The translations under genes were made by a program, and so were the position numbers. Positions 1 to 7,070 of a stretch of DNA of 64,000 bases are shown here, one piece after another (the stretch's first letter is position 1; each line of letters opens with the position of its first letter). The notes below the pieces were generated by a model. That model saw only the letters and a program-made list of their open reading frames with translations. It was not told the DNA's origin and searched no databases. This DNA is from Hafnia paralvei ATCC 29927 (GTDB lineage: Bacteria; Pseudomonadota; Gammaproteobacteria; Enterobacterales; Enterobacteriaceae), in NCBI RefSeq assembly GCF_001655005.1, contig NZ_LXET01000047.1:1-64000 (forward strand), in the 5' to 3' direction.

Positions 1-3
1 AAG

Positions 4-714
4 ATGACACAGGCAGAGCGCCGTCATGACCGGCTGGCTGTCAGGCTGTCACTGATAATCAGCCGCCTGGTTGCAGGTGAAACGCTGAACATGGCGCGGC
101 TGGCTGCAGAGTTTGGTGTGTCAGTCCGTACCCTGCGACGGGATTTTCGCGAACGTCTGATGTACCTCGACCTTGAGTATCGACGGGGGCAATGCCGCCT
201 GCGCAGTGCCGGTGGAGGCGTACAGGGTGAGCTGGATGCGCTGACCTTTGCTCACCGGGCCGGACTGGCCGATATTTTTCCGGGGCTGGACCGGCGTCTG
301 GCGGGCATGCTGCTCACTGCAGGAGGGATGCCGTGTCTGGTATGGCAGCCGCCACAGTCTGTTTCCCCGGCCATCTCACTGGTGTTCTACCGTCTCGTCA
401 GTGCCATAACCGCCTGTCAGCGGGTGCTGCTGCTGGCCGAGGGAGAACGCTGTGACGGGCTGGCCCCATACCGCCTGATATCACTCGACGGCTGCTGGTA
501 TCTCACCGGTGAACTTAACGGGCATATCACCGTGCATCCTCTGGCGACTATCCATGCGGTGACAGTTTTGAACACCACTTTTACCCCGCGAAAACGTCTC
601 AGCCATTTAACCACACAGGCGGGCTTTATCCGGGCCCTTCCGCACTTCAGCTGCATCCGTGAAGTCCTGTCTCCTGGTCCCTCTGAGGAGAAGCCGGACA
701 ACACACTGATTTAA
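4..714 (+). CDS. yfjR: WYL-domain DeoR-type regulator (YfjR-like)
   Basis: A 236-residue putative transcriptional regulator. An N-terminal helix-turn-helix (about residues 25-60, with a motif like AAEFGVSVRTLRRDF) is followed by a WYL-type ligand-sensing region (about residues 135-200, with SLDGCWYLTGEL). Length and architecture match YfjR of the E. coli CP4-57 island, and the following genes also match that island's order (family knowledge). It starts three bases into the window, so its upstream region and ribosome-binding site cannot be judged. It probably regulates genes of the island (inference). Confidence 0.7.
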   Translation: MTQAERRHDRLAVRLSLIISRLVAGETLNMARLAAEFGVSVRTLRRDFRERLMYLDLEYRRGQCRLRSAGGGVQGELDALTFAHRAGLADIFPGLDRRLAGMLLTAGGMPCLVWQPPQSVSPAISLVFYRLVSAITACQRVLLLAEGERCDGLAPYRLISLDGCWYLTGELNGHITVHPLATIHAVTVLNTTFTPRKRLSHLTTQAGFIRALPHFSCIREVLSPGPSEEKPDNTLI

Positions 715-739
715 TAACCTCTGTTAAGAAGGAAAAGCA

Positions 740-1276
740 ATGACCTGGCATTACGAGAAAAATGGCATACGTCACGACAATGTGACCGAAGACGACATCA
801 CTGGCCTGATTAAGCGCGGTGAACTCACTGCTGCCACGCTGGTGTGGCGACAGGGCATGCCGGATTGGCAACCGGTCTCCGCCACCCCGCTGGCTTCGGC
901 GCTGCTCCACAGCACCATACCACCAGCGCTGCCGGGGAGTCGCATTCCGGGCGGAGTGGTATGGACGCTGGCATTTGCTCCTTTCATTGGTTATGCGCTC
1001 GAGCTGTGGATGGCAGGGCTGAACGGAATGTCTTTTGACGAGGCATATGAGGCCGTCTCGGGTGGGCAGTACTGGTTTATCACGCTGCTGCTCAATATCG
1101 CTCTGGGGTATCTCGATGAACGACGTCTGCGTAAGGCCGGAGTGGATACCACCATGTTCGGCAAACTGGCCTGGCTGGTGCCGTTCTATTTGTGGCGTCG
1201 GGCGAAAACCCTCGGTCAGAAACCGGCTTACTTCTGGGTATGGCTTGTGATGCTGGGCCTGACCGTCTGGGCCTGA
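740..1276 (+). CDS. GYF_2-domain inner-membrane protein
   Basis: A 178-residue protein. The N-terminal about 60 residues look like a GYF_2/DUF4339 domain (W-Y near the start, then a VWRQGMPDWQPV motif). The remainder has three or four hydrophobic segments. A good ribosome-binding site (AAGGAAAAGC) precedes the ATG, 25 bases after yfjR. It is probably anchored in the inner membrane with the GYF_2 domain in the cytoplasm. The molecular role is unknown. It is a typical passenger of CP4-57/CP4-44-type islands. Confidence 0.65.
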   Translation: MTWHYEKNGIRHDNVTEDDITGLIKRGELTAATLVWRQGMPDWQPVSATPLASALLHSTIPPALPGSRIPGGVVWTLAFAPFIGYALELWMAGLNGMSFDEAYEAVSGGQYWFITLLLNIALGYLDERRLRKAGVDTTMFGKLAWLVPFYLWRRAKTLGQKPAYFWVWLVMLGLTVWA

Positions 1277-1317
1277 ATCACCGCTACCTGATACTTTCTC
1301 TGTTAAGGACCAACGTA

Positions 1318-1755
1318 ATGAAAACACTGATTAAAATACTGGGCATTACCGGCAGCCTTCTGCTTTGTGCAGGGGCTCAGGCCCAGCCCTATAACCGGAC
1401 GCTACCTGCAGTCGTCAATGACAACAACGGGAATGTTTTCTGGTGCGATGCGCATCGTCAGGTTACCGGAAAATGCGAAGCCATGTCTGTTGACCGTCAG
1501 GGCGGGATGGTCACGGTGCGTTCAGCACCCTTTAAGGACTGCGAAGGTGGCCTGTGGGGCTGGATAACCATCATGCACAACGATGTGTCGAAGGGATTCA
1601 CCATTACTCCGGACAAGAAATTCGGTCTCACCGTAAAAGACCTGTGCCGTCCGGGCACGGTAGTGACCTTTAAGCCCAACCAGAAGAAGCCGGAATATGA
1701 CGACCTGGTGGCACTTTACCAGGGCAAAGAGCTGTTTCGCTACCGGCGCTTCTGA
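1318..1755 (+). CDS. Secreted Cys-containing island protein, paralogue 1
   Basis: A 145-residue protein with a clear signal peptide (Lys at 2 and 6, hydrophobic core, cleavage near AGAQA/QPY at about residue 22). The mature part has four conserved cysteines in a FWC...KC...DC...LC pattern. The start at 1318 is preferred over a longer in-frame start at 1192 because it gives a proper signal peptide and has the TAAGGAC ribosome-binding site. The next gene is a diverged paralogue. It resembles periplasmic proteins of the YfjS/YfjT kind from CP4-57-like islands; no function is known. Confidence 0.65.
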   Translation: MKTLIKILGITGSLLLCAGAQAQPYNRTLPAVVNDNNGNVFWCDAHRQVTGKCEAMSVDRQGGMVTVRSAPFKDCEGGLWGWITIMHNDVSKGFTITPDKKFGLTVKDLCRPGTVVTFKPNQKKPEYDDLVALYQGKELFRYRRF

Positions 1756-1821
1756 TAACACCCGATATCAACCACTCTTATTTTGCCCAACTGCGGGCTG
1801 GATTAATTCAGGACGAAGACC

Positions 1822-2232
1822 ATGCTGAAAATACTGACCTCTGCTGTACCCGCCCTCATTCTGTCACTTGCCGCATTCAGTGCCGGTGCTGCTCAGCTTC
1901 CGGCAAGTCTGATGGATAAAGATAATCCCGGCCAGGAGTACTGGTGCCAGGGAAACGACATCAATACGTCCATGTGCTCACTGACCGGTGTCAGCGACGA
2001 CCATAAATTTGCCCTGATTCAGGACCTGCCGGGCCCGGCCTGTGAGGACTTAAGCTTCGGGATTATTGACCTGGTATTTAACACCGGACTTAACATCCCT
2101 TACGACGGTGGTGACTGTAAGGGCGATGTGCAGGCCGGTTTTGTGCGAGGCACGAAAGATAATGCCCTGTATGTGAAAATTGTCCGGGGCAGTAAAACCC
2201 TGCGGCTGTATAAGGTACAAACCGGTTACTGA
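1822..2232 (+). CDS. Secreted Cys-containing island protein, paralogue 2
   Basis: A 136-residue protein with an N-terminal signal peptide (cleavage near SAGAA/QLP). The mature region has an EYWC...MC...AC...DC cysteine pattern that lines up with the preceding gene, so the two look like an old tandem duplication. The ribosome-binding site AGGACG lies just upstream of the ATG. It is predicted to be periplasmic with two disulfides. Function unknown. A strong intrinsic terminator follows. Confidence 0.65.
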   Translation: MLKILTSAVPALILSLAAFSAGAAQLPASLMDKDNPGQEYWCQGNDINTSMCSLTGVSDDHKFALIQDLPGPACEDLSFGIIDLVFNTGLNIPYDGGDCKGDVQAGFVRGTKDNALYVKIVRGSKTLRLYKVQTGY

Positions 2233-2260
2233 TAATTATCCCACACCTGCATACACCCAT

Positions 2261-2292
2261 AGCCCCTGACGCTTCTGCGTCAGGGGCTTTTG
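2261..2292 (+). terminator. Intrinsic terminator after the secreted-protein pair
   Basis: A 12-bp perfect stem (AGCCCCTGACGC / GCGTCAGGGGCT) with a TTCT loop, followed by a T-rich stretch. It ends the transcript of the yfjR-to-secreted-protein block. Confidence 0.85.
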
Positions 2293-2309
2293 CTTTTAAG
2301 GTACACCCA

Positions 2310-2549
2310 ATGTCTGAATCTCACTTACTGCCACCAGGACCGTTCACCCGGCAACAGGCAGAAGCAATTACCCGTCGCTATCACAACGTTTGCATTGAAG
2401 ACGACCAGGGCAGTCACTTCCGCCTGGTGGTCCGCGACGCCGAAGGCCGGATGGTCTGGCGGGCATGGAACTTTGAGCCGGATGCCGGTGAAGGTCTTAA
2501 CCGCTTTATTCGCAGGACAGGCATCCGCACTGACACTTTCACCCGCTGA
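2310..2549 (+). CDS. DUF905 family protein (YkfF-like)
   Basis: A 79-residue protein nearly identical in style to YkfF and other DUF905 proteins of CP4-type islands. It has the LLPPGPFTRQQAEA start, a DDQGSHFRLVVRD core and a WNFEPDAGEGLNR motif, with the usual family length. It is the first gene after a terminator and lies in the canonical position before ardB and radC-like genes. No biochemical function is established for the family. Confidence 0.8.
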   Translation: MSESHLLPPGPFTRQQAEAITRRYHNVCIEDDQGSHFRLVVRDAEGRMVWRAWNFEPDAGEGLNRFIRRTGIRTDTFTR

Positions 2550-2605
2550 CCCTGAATCATTTACCACCAATATTTAACCTTCCCGAACCCACTTTATTAC
2601 CCCAT

Positions 2606-2632
2606 ACGCCAGCCATCGCCGCTGGCGTTTTT
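2606..2632 (+). terminator. Intrinsic terminator after the DUF905 gene
   Basis: The stem ACGCCAGC / GCTGGCGT with a 7-base loop is followed by six T residues. It separates the DUF905 gene from the antirestriction gene. Confidence 0.75.
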
Positions 2633-2651
2633 TATTAATGGAGACATACCC

Positions 2652-3110
2652 ATGACAACAGCGACACAAAACAACCTTGCATCTGCTAACGAACCCGAAT
2701 TTGAACTGACCGTAACGCAGGTTCCTGACGAACAGCGTATCTGCTTCTGGCCGCAGCACTTTGGCGCTATCCCGCAGTGGATAACCCTGGAGCCGCATAT
2801 TTTCGCCTGGATGGGCCGCTTCTGCGCGGATTACAGCGGTGGTATCTGGTCCTTTTACACCCTCAGCAATGGCGGCGCGTTTATGGCCCCTGATGCTGAC
2901 AGTGACGATAAATGGCATCTGCACAACGGCATGAACGGCAATGGTGCGGAAATGAGCGCAGAAGCCGCAGGTATCGCTGTTTGCCTGATTGAATACAGCC
3001 ATCACGCCTGTCGTACAGAATGTGACGCAATGACCGCACACTATTATCGCTTGCGGGACTATGCCCTGCAGCACCCTGAATCCAGCGCCATTCTGCGCAT
3101 TATTGATTAA
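2652..3110 (+). CDS. yfjX: ArdB/KlcA-family antirestriction protein (YfjX-like)
   Basis: A 152-residue protein matching the ArdB/KlcA family. Visible marks are VPDEQRICFWPQHFG near residue 30, the IWSFYTLSNGGAFMAP block near residue 75 and the C-terminal MTAHYYRLRDYALQHPES motif. Family members relieve type I restriction of incoming DNA by an incompletely known mechanism (established knowledge). A ribosome-binding site (GGAG) lies 7-8 bases upstream. It sits immediately before the RadC-like gene, as yfjX-yfjY do in CP4-57. Confidence 0.88.
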   Translation: MTTATQNNLASANEPEFELTVTQVPDEQRICFWPQHFGAIPQWITLEPHIFAWMGRFCADYSGGIWSFYTLSNGGAFMAPDADSDDKWHLHNGMNGNGAEMSAEAAGIAVCLIEYSHHACRTECDAMTAHYYRLRDYALQHPESSAILRIID

Positions 3111-3118
3111 GGATACTC

Positions 3119-3601
3119 ATGATGGAACAGTCACTTATCCCACTGACTCCGGTACTACCACTAACAGCACAACGCACGGTAAAACGCGCCTTAACGCTGC
3201 TTGACCGACACCTGCGCGAAACAGGCGTAGCATTCACTTCCACTCAGGCTGCCCGTGACTGGCTGAAACTGAAAATGGCGGGACTGGAGCGCGAAGAGTT
3301 TATGGTGCTGTATCTGAACCAGCAGAACCGGTTGATTGCCCACGAAACCCTGTTTGCCGGTTCTATTAGCAGTACCGAGGTACATCCTCGTGAGGTGGTC
3401 AAAAGCGCCCTGTACTTCAATGCGGCGGCGGTAATATTGGCGCATAACCATCCCTCCGGCGACACTACCCCCAGCCAGGCAGATAAGACCATAACGCAGC
3501 GTCTGGTACAGGCGCTTCAGCTCGTTGATATCCGTGTGCCTGACCACCTTATCGTCGGTGGTACGCAGATATTGTCGTTCGCTGAACATGGTCTGCTTTG
3601 A
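3119..3601 (+). CDS. yfjY: RadC-like JAB/MPN-domain protein (YfjY/YeeS-like)
   Basis: A 160-residue member of the island-borne short RadC family. The JAMM metal-binding signature is intact: E in STEVHPREVV, the HNHPSGD motif near residue 111 and the downstream S..D (SQADKTITQRL). It follows the antirestriction gene by 8 bases and is probably co-transcribed. The start may be 3119 or the adjacent ATG at 3122. The biochemical role of these short RadC proteins is unsettled; a repair role has not been established. Confidence 0.87.
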   Translation: MMEQSLIPLTPVLPLTAQRTVKRALTLLDRHLRETGVAFTSTQAARDWLKLKMAGLEREEFMVLYLNQQNRLIAHETLFAGSISSTEVHPREVVKSALYFNAAAVILAHNHPSGDTTPSQADKTITQRLVQALQLVDIRVPDHLIVGGTQILSFAEHGLL

Positions 3602-3603
3602 GG

Positions 3604-3723
3604 TGTTTGTCATTACACCGATTAGGTAGTTCCTGACATTCCCGGAGTACTGGCGGTGAGCACCGAACGCCGCCAGGACCACTATGGGCCCTATGCCTGT
3701 CTGATGAGTGTCCCCCTGTACTG
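3604..3723 (+). pseudogene. DUF987 (YeeT/YpjJ-like) gene, 3' remnant
   Basis: The frame ending at the TGA at 3721 reads HYTD-stop-VVPDIPGVLA followed by a stretch ending RRQDHYGPYACLMSV. This corresponds to the C-terminal half of DUF987 proteins (AYTGREVQDIPGVLA... in YeeT). The N-terminal half is missing and there is an in-frame TAG at about 3624, so the gene is dead. It sits in the canonical slot between radC-like and yeeU-type genes. Confidence 0.7.
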
Positions 3724-3742
3724 ACAATAAAGGAGAAGCCCG

Positions 3743-4012
3743 ATGAGAAGTAACTTTACATGGAGGTTACAACGGGATTTCACGCTATATCTGGGTGACC
3801 GGGCCAATATCACAGGTAAATTCAGTGACGCCGAACATATTGAATTGAATGAAACATTCTCACACCTAGCCAGCCAAATGGAATTAATGTTGACTTCTTG
3901 TGAACTGAATCCACGCTAGCAGCACTGCGTCACTATTGAACTCAACGAACAGAGCGTCAAGCCGGTACGATCGGTTCGCATAGTTACATCCATAGCAGGA
4001 TTTACCTCACAC
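3743..4012 (+). pseudogene. YeeU/YfjZ (CbeA-type) antitoxin pseudogene
   Basis: From the ATG at 3743, after an AGGAG site, the frame reads a YfjZ-like start (WRLQRDFT), then GDRANITGKFSDAE and MELMLTSCELNPR. It stops at a TAG (3917-3919) where the family has His or Gln. Homology resumes after the stop (QHCVTIE), then in another frame (QAGTIGSHSYIH, like EADTLGSCGYVYIA). There is also an internal in-frame deletion where the family has LGARLVQEGNQLHYLADRA. So it carries at least one nonsense, one frameshift and one deletion. Confidence 0.72.
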
Positions 4013-4099
4013 CTCTGTAGAACCCGCCGAAAGAACACAATTATACAACCTCAGCAATTCATCCAAGGTGGGCGCCATCATGCTGCCTTTTACCCAAAG

Positions 4100-4205
4100 C
4101 GCACTGAAAAACACTGATTGTGTACCTGCTGGAAAAGCAGTCAGATTGCAGCTAAATACATCGTTCTGTGTCGAGTCGGTCATTCCGCAGCATATTAGTA
4201 ATTGG
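4100..4205 (+). pseudogene. CbtA/YeeV/YpjF toxin remnant
   Basis: One frame reads LQLNTSFCVESVIPQHIS, which matches the LTLNDTPFCDESVIQEHID block of CbtA-type toxins. These toxins target FtsZ/MreB in characterised members. Only this central block is recognisable; the N-terminus is scrambled and the C-terminus is replaced by the convergent Septu gene. It is the expected partner of the dead antitoxin just upstream. Confidence 0.55.
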
Positions 4206-4210
4206 CCTCA

Positions 4211-4912
4211 TCAGCATTTCCCTTGTGGCCTGGGAAGAGCCATCCCAGTATTATTGAAGCACAAAGCACTTGTTCCCATATATTGCGCGATTATCCTTCG
4301 CAGCATATCACTATCATGACTGAATACCGTCATCCAGATACTCCAGTATCCTTGGGAATAGGCATGTTCCGCTATTGTTTCACGAAGTTCAATAGAGTCG
4401 CGATTTATCAAGCGCGTTCTGGCGCGTTCAGCCATGCCCCAAGTTTCAAGTCTGTTAGACCATCGCCTATCGGAAGCATCCGCGGTATCGGGTTTTTTAT
4501 CGAGCCCGACCAAAGCAATCATATTTTTAGCTTCCTGGTGCACTGGTCCTGGGGCTGCTGAGATGATTCCACCAGTAGAATAGACAAACGCTCTGAAGGT
4601 ATTATCTGTATCAGGCCAAACATAATCCGTTAGGACAACTGGCTTATTACCTTTTGTCGAATTACAGTTAGTGCATGCGAGTAAAAAATTCTCCCAGTCC
4701 AGTAACAGTGTTTGATTCACCACATTACTGCCACGGGCTTTTTTTGGCTGTACATGTTCAACGGCCAGTGAGGCATCTAGCTTCATTTCACAGTAGGAAC
4801 AATACTGCCCCATTCTTTTAATCAGTTCTCCTCTTGCATCAGAATAATGCGAAAAAACGATTTTCTGCTGATTATTATCAACCGGGCATCCTCCTCGTTC
4901 GATTGGTCGCAT
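4211..4912 (-). CDS. ptuB: Septu-type HNH endonuclease PtuB
   Basis: A 233-residue HNH nuclease. It has a zinc-finger-like CSYC pair near residue 38, the EHVQPK catalytic motif near residue 53, then a W.NFLLAC..CN..KG block near residues 73-88. It overlaps the end of the ATPase gene in a TAATG arrangement, so the two are translationally coupled. An ATPase followed by an HNH gene of these sizes is the PtuA-PtuB layout of Septu antiphage systems (established knowledge). PtuB is the nuclease effector of that complex. Assignment to Septu rather than another ATPase-HNH pair is by architecture. Confidence 0.8.
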   Translation of the reverse strand: MRPIERGGCPVDNNQQKIVFSHYSDARGELIKRMGQYCSYCEMKLDASLAVEHVQPKKARGSNVVNQTLLLDWENFLLACTNCNSTKGNKPVVLTDYVWPDTDNTFRAFVYSTGGIISAAPGPVHQEAKNMIALVGLDKKPDTADASDRRWSNRLETWGMAERARTRLINRDSIELRETIAEHAYSQGYWSIWMTVFSHDSDMLRRIIAQYMGTSALCFNNTGMALPRPQGKC

Positions 4913-6243
4913 TATTCATCTTCTCCACGAGACCTGCCTAGGCCCGCTGCTGCTCGTTCCATCTCCAGAAAGGCATGATATGCAACGTTATCACTAAAGG
5001 GTGCAGACAGCGCATCCAGCTCATCCTTAAGACGAAGAACCTCTGCCCCTTCAGCATTTTGACCTTGTTCAAGTAGCTGGTAATATTTTACTGCAACATC
5101 ATGCATTTCTTGATAACGCTGACTACGCTGGGGTAGCGGAACATCCATTACATTTTCTACAATATCTTCTATGGATTTTGCGCTGAACGACATACTGGGT
5201 GCTGGTGAAGCAATACCTTCTGGAACAGACTGAGGTTGTTCATCTGCTAGTATGTTATCAAGATCAATAATTTCCCCCGGGTTCATCGACTGGATAATGA
5301 AGGGCGAATGACTAGTCGTAATAAACTGGATGTTGGGGAATGTTTTACGTAAATCGGGTACGACACGTCTTTGCCACTTAGGATGCAAATGAAGATCGAG
5401 TTCATCAATGAGAATGATACCCTTCGTTTCGAAAGTAACATTTTCCCCCATCTGAGGGTTTAATCGGGCACACCGGTGTGCAATATCTGCGATCATAGCA
5501 ACCATATTACGGTATCCGTCACTCAAATCGCTAAATCGAACCAATCCTTCCTTTTTGAGTTCTATTAAGATAGTCTCTGAGCCTACGTCGTAATAAAAGG
5601 ATTTTGCACCCGGAGCACATTGCAAAACAGCTCTTTCAACAGCACGTAATGCAGGTACTGGTGTTTTGCGCTGCAGTTCTGTCATCGTCAGTTTGATAAA
5701 CCATTTTATAAATGAATACTGATCTGATTTGGGGTCCAGGCAGTAGCGATAAGCACCCAATTGAGAACCTGTTGCATCCATTTTGTTATCACGATGTAAA
5801 TCCCACAGACGTCCGGCACCATAATAAAGCAGCATAGGCAGCGAGGGACTTTGACCTTTGGCAACACCTTCACGTTCAAGTGCCCCATAAGCCGTGAAAG
5901 CTTTAGCCTTTCCACCTCGATCCCCCATTTCTCTTACCCATTCACACGTCTCTCCCGCAAGCGCGGCAACCCCCTTTAACCAGACGGGTGACTGAGGTTC
6001 AAGAAAGTCTTGTTCTTCTTTTCGGGTATGGATATAGCGGGCATCGTCTTTTTTTAACGTCCCACCACCGGTAGTCAAACCTGATCCCTGAAAGTAGGTA
6101 TTCAGTAACAACGCTATGGCATCCAGTATGGTTGTTTTCCCTGATGCGTTATTGCCAATCAGAACCGTAAATTCTGGATGAAAGCTGAACCTTGCAGCTT
6201 TGTACTTTCTAAAATTACTAACTTCAATATGATTGATTTTCAA
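4912..6243 (-). CDS. ptuA: Septu-type ATPase PtuA
   Basis: A 443-residue SMC/RecF-like ATPase. Walker A is GNNASGKTT (about residues 30-38). An ABC-like LSDGYRNMVA signature lies near residue 240, and Walker B with D-loop is IILIDELDLHLHP near residue 278, followed by TTSHSPFI. It lacks a TOPRIM domain, which argues against Gabija/OLD nucleases. The start is a TTG with a GGAG site eight bases upstream. It probably forms a complex with PtuB that senses phage infection (family knowledge). No reverse transcriptase is nearby, so this is stand-alone Septu, not the retron-associated form. Confidence 0.82.
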   Translation of the reverse strand: MKINHIEVSNFRKYKAARFSFHPEFTVLIGNNASGKTTILDAIALLLNTYFQGSGLTTGGGTLKKDDARYIHTRKEEQDFLEPQSPVWLKGVAALAGETCEWVREMGDRGGKAKAFTAYGALEREGVAKGQSPSLPMLLYYGAGRLWDLHRDNKMDATGSQLGAYRYCLDPKSDQYSFIKWFIKLTMTELQRKTPVPALRAVERAVLQCAPGAKSFYYDVGSETILIELKKEGLVRFSDLSDGYRNMVAMIADIAHRCARLNPQMGENVTFETKGIILIDELDLHLHPKWQRRVVPDLRKTFPNIQFITTSHSPFIIQSMNPGEIIDLDNILADEQPQSVPEGIASPAPSMSFSAKSIEDIVENVMDVPLPQRSQRYQEMHDVAVKYYQLLEQGQNAEGAEVLRLKDELDALSAPFSDNVAYHAFLEMERAAAGLGRSRGEDE

Positions 6244-6838
6244 AAGCTCAGCTCCACATTAAAAGCGGCATAACTAGACAACACACTACATGCCTCATCA
6301 TACTGCATCTTGTGTACATTTTCTCATTCGGTAAGAAGAACAACATGCGGACAGATGTGCTGGTGAGCTGGGGAACTTTGCTGAAAGGGTTAGTCTTACT
6401 GGAGCGAAGGCTTGATGGCGTAAGCACTGTTTTGTTTATACCATTGCCGAGACACCGCAGATAGCGATGCTGACTCTGTGTTGGGGTCAAAAGATTCTGG
6501 TTGGTAATGTTACGTCCCTACAGGATTAAAGAAGCAAATGCAGAATAAAATACAGCCGTAAAAGTAACAATACCAACTCGCAGAACGCTTGTTTTTTGCT
6601 CAATGGTAAAGCGAAATTCGCTACTTTCAAAAGAAAATTGCTCATCTCACGTTCAAGCGCCCTGCGTCAATAGAGAAGATGAACGACATCATCGCTAAGC
6701 ATTACCCGGACCAACTCCCACCTTCTACTAACCAGCGTTTTTAGGTGATGAAAAACGAGCCGAAATAATGCAAAAATGTTTTAGGCACCCTCTTAGGCAC
6801 CAATGAAAAGTTGAATTGATAAATTAACGATTTAATTC
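6244..6838. other. Non-coding end of the first island
   Basis: About 600 bases with no convincing gene. Short frames on either strand (for example 6248-6490 minus) look like noise. The stretch holds the ptuA promoter region on the minus strand, possible decayed coding fragments that I cannot name, and a TTAGGCACC direct repeat close to the attachment site. Confidence 0.5.
6781..6801 (+). repeat. TTAGGCACC direct repeat next to the att site
   Basis: Two identical 9-mers, TTAGGCACC at 6781-6789 and 6793-6801, sit 12 bases apart about 60-80 bases left of the ssrA-derived sequence. Spacing of about one helical turn suits arm-type integrase or excisionase sites of the left-hand island (inference). 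Confidence 0.4.
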
Positions 6839-6857
6839 AATTGGTTAGAAAACCAAT

Positions 6858-6954
6858 TCAGACTCCGCCAGCACCAAATTCTCCATCGGTGATTACCAGA
6901 GTCATCCGATGAAGTCCTAGAAGCCCGCACGGCGCAAGCCCTGCGGGCTTTTTT
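6858..6954 (+). mobile_element. ssrA (tmRNA) 3'-end attachment site between two islands
   Basis: The sequence TTCAGACTCCGCCAGCACCA, then AATTCTCCATCGGTGATTACC and CCGATGAAGTCC plus a GC-rich terminator, resembles the 3' end and downstream region of enterobacterial ssrA. That is the integration target of CP4-57 (recognised from memory). Only the 3' end is present; the tmRNA body is absent to the left. An integrase gene begins 117 bases to the right in the usual orientation. Island genes on both sides suggest a tandem-integration junction. An 8-bp hairpin (AATTGGTT / AACCAATT, 6839-6858) abuts it. Confidence 0.7.
6921..6954 (+). terminator. ssrA-type terminator copy
   Basis: The stem AAGCCCGCA / TGCGGGCTT is followed by a TTTT run. 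It matches the terminator that follows ssrA in enterobacteria and is carried here as part of the attachment region. Confidence 0.75.
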
Positions 6955-6997
6955 GTGCCTGTCGTTGTCCGAGAACATCCGGCTAAATCCGGTGATT

Positions 6998-7051
6998 ATT
7001 GGTATACGTTTAGGTATACGGTAGGATGTATACCTAAACGCGTATACCAAT
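6998..7051. repeat. Long GTATAC-rich inverted repeat before the integrase
   Basis: The left arm at 6998-7019 and the right arm at 7028-7051 are perfect inverted copies apart from a 2-base bulge. Each carries two GGTATAC-type palindromic cores. The structure ends about 20 bases before the integrase GTG. It is probably an operator or integrase/excisionase binding site that autoregulates int (inference). Confidence 0.7.
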
Positions 7052-7070
7052 TTATGAAGGAGCGGTCACA

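Noticed and set aside
4211..6243. ATPase-HNH pair considered as a retron or Gabija system
   Set aside because: No reverse transcriptase or retron RNA region nearby, and the ATPase lacks the TOPRIM domain of Gabija GajA.
6248..6490. 80-codon frame on the minus strand left of the att site
   Set aside because: No recognisable domain, no ribosome-binding site, and residue composition like a random frame.
6839..6954. Complete tmRNA or tRNA gene at the att site
   Set aside because: Only the 3' end and terminator are present; no tag-peptide region or acceptor 5' half is visible upstream.
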